Shown in pieces: positions 35,060 to 36,316 of a stretch of DNA of 36,316 nt. The stretch spans positions 1-36,316 of the forward strand of contig CALZIZ010000006.1 of assembly GCA_945787465.1 (NCBI GenBank). The letters are read 5' to 3'. Numbering within the stretch: the stretch's first letter is position 1; each line of letters starts with the position of its first letter. The notes beneath the pieces are model-generated. The model made no database searches. It had not been told where the DNA came from and saw only the letters and a list, made by a program, of their open reading frames with translations. Both the position numbers and the translations under genes were made by a program. The DNA comes from an uncultured Desulfuromonadales bacterium (GTDB taxonomy: Bacteria; Desulfobacterota; Desulfuromonadia; Desulfuromonadales; Trichloromonadaceae).

Positions 35060-36316
35060 TCAGTCCAGCAGCCGGTATTTTTCCATCTTATACCGCAAGG
35101 TGGTGCGCTTGATCCCCAGGGCCTCGGCAGCCCTGGTTTGCGACCCCTTCTCCCGCCGCAGGGTCTGAATAATAAGCTGACGTTCGAGGTCTTCGAGAAT
35201 CTCCGTAAGGCTCCCGCCGCGCTCGGGAAGCTCGAGGCAGATCTGGGCATCTCCGCGCAACCCTTCGGGGAATTCGCGAGGGGTCACCACCTCGCCCCTG
35301 GCCAGAACCACAGCCCGTTCGATAACGTTCTGCAGTTCGCGCACGTTGCCCGGCCACTCGTAAGCCAGCAGGCAGCTCAGGGCCCGGGGGGAAATCTGTT
35401 CGATGCGCTTGCCCGTCTCACGGGCATATTTTTCGAGAAAGTTGCTGGCCAGCGCTTCGATGTCCTCCCGACGCTCGCGAAGCGGCGGCAGGTGGATATT
35501 GACGACGTTGAGGCGGTAGAAGAGGTCTTCGCGAAACCTGCCCCGCTTGACCTCATCCTCGAGGTTTTTGTTGGTGGCAGCGACAATGCGCACATCACTC
35601 TGGATGGTTCGCGTGCCGCCGACCCGCTCGAATTCATGCTCCTGAATCACCCGCAACAGCTTGACCTGGGCGTTGAGGCTCATCTCACCGACTTCGTCGA
35701 TAAACAGTGTGCCCTCATGGGCAAGTTCAAAGCGCCCCTTCTTGGTATGCAGCGCCCCGGAAAAGGCCCCCTTTTCGTGACCGAAGAGTTCGCTCTCGAG
35801 CACCCCCTCGGACAGCGCGGCGCAGTTAAGAACAATAAACGGCTTTTCCTTGCGCAGCGAACTGAAATGAATGGAGCGGGCAATGAGCTCCTTGCCGGTG
35901 CCGCTTTCGCCGGTCACCAGAACATTGGCGTTGCTCACCGCCACCGAGGAGGAAACATCGAAAACCTGCTTCATGGCAGGGGAGCCGCCGATAATTCCGG
36001 AAAAACTGTAACGCCCTTCGAGCTCCTCGTGCAGGTAGCGGTTCTCGGCAAGCAGCCTCTCCCGCTCGAGGGCCTTGGCCACGGTCAGTTTGATCTCGTC
36101 GGTCTCAAAGGGCTTGGTGATGTAATCGTAGGCCCCGGAACGCAAGGCCTGGACGGCATTCTCGACAGTGCCGTAAGCGGTGATCATGACAATCGGCAAT
36201 CCAGGGTCAAAGGACTTAAGCTCCTTGAGCAGTTCGAGCCCATCCATCCCCGGCATCTTGATATCGGTGATCACCAGGTCGAAATCCTCACCGGCGACCT
36301 GCTGCATCGCCTCGGC
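35060..36316 (-). CDS. Sigma-54-dependent NtrC-family response regulator (N-terminus truncated by window edge)
   Basis: Receiver ([27 protein letters not shown]), AAA+ ([28 protein letters not shown]), C-terminal Fis-type HTH. Confidence 0.96.
   Translation of the reverse strand, partial: AEAMQQVAGEDFDLVITDIKMPGMDGLELLKELKSFDPGLPIVMITAYGTVENAVQALRSGAYDYITKPFETDEIKLTVAKALERERLLAENRYLHEELEGRYSFSGIIGGSPAMKQVFDVSSSVAVSNANVLVTGESGTGKELIARSIHFSSLRKEKPFIVLNCAALSEGVLESELFGHEKGAFSGALHTKKGRFELAHEGTLFIDEVGEMSLNAQVKLLRVIQEHEFERVGGTRTIQSDVRIVAATNKNLEDEVKRGRFREDLFYRLNVVNIHLPPLRERREDIEALASNFLEKYARETGKRIEQISPRALSCLLAYEWPGNVRELQNVIERAVVLARGEVVTPREFPEGLRGDAQICLELPERGGSLTEILEDLERQLIIQTLRREKGSQTRAAEALGIKRTTLRYKMEKYRLLD

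Overview
36.3-kb window that looks like a Desulfuromonadales/Geobacter-type chromosome (inferred from gene content only). Most genes lie on the minus strand. From left to right: (i) a GEMM-type cyclic-dinucleotide riboswitch plus terminator reading into a truncated membrane-protein gene at the left edge; (ii) a BKACE-like enzyme and a patatin-like phospholipase; (iii) an accessory stretch (~3.0-8.75 kb) with three toxin-antitoxin-type modules, a SIR2 deacetylase, an apparent hsdR remnant and several dispersed hairpin repeats, ending near the 3' end of tmRNA; (iv) ssrA/smpB, rseC-like, amidohydrolase, panC, panB and a candidate 6S-like RNA; (v) a giant NAD-glutamate dehydrogenase, a PpiC-type PPIase, rsmA, DUF2062, tsaD and PhoH; (vi) a class V aminotransferase and a GeoRSP-like radical SAM/SPASM/PqqD cassette; (vii) a tight six-gene operon (small OpuAC-like protein, two beta-helix proteins, PhnD-like binding protein, TPR-like protein, YedE-type transporter) behind an NtrC-family regulator. 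Main leads: an unlisted 18-aa candidate RiPP precursor (MKKYMKPRVVGSSNVHPC) with a perfect Shine-Dalgarno and its own terminator inside the GeoRSP-like cassette; the uncharacterised YedE operon preceded by a -24/-12 (sigma-54) promoter-like site; a ~164-nt family of structured repeats with compensatory changes, one pair in exact tandem, whose ends supply stop codons to neighbouring genes; intra-operonic palindromic spacers built from iterated degenerate 7-/8-mers; and the riboswitch. No homology searches or folding programs could be run; family names are from recognition of motifs.
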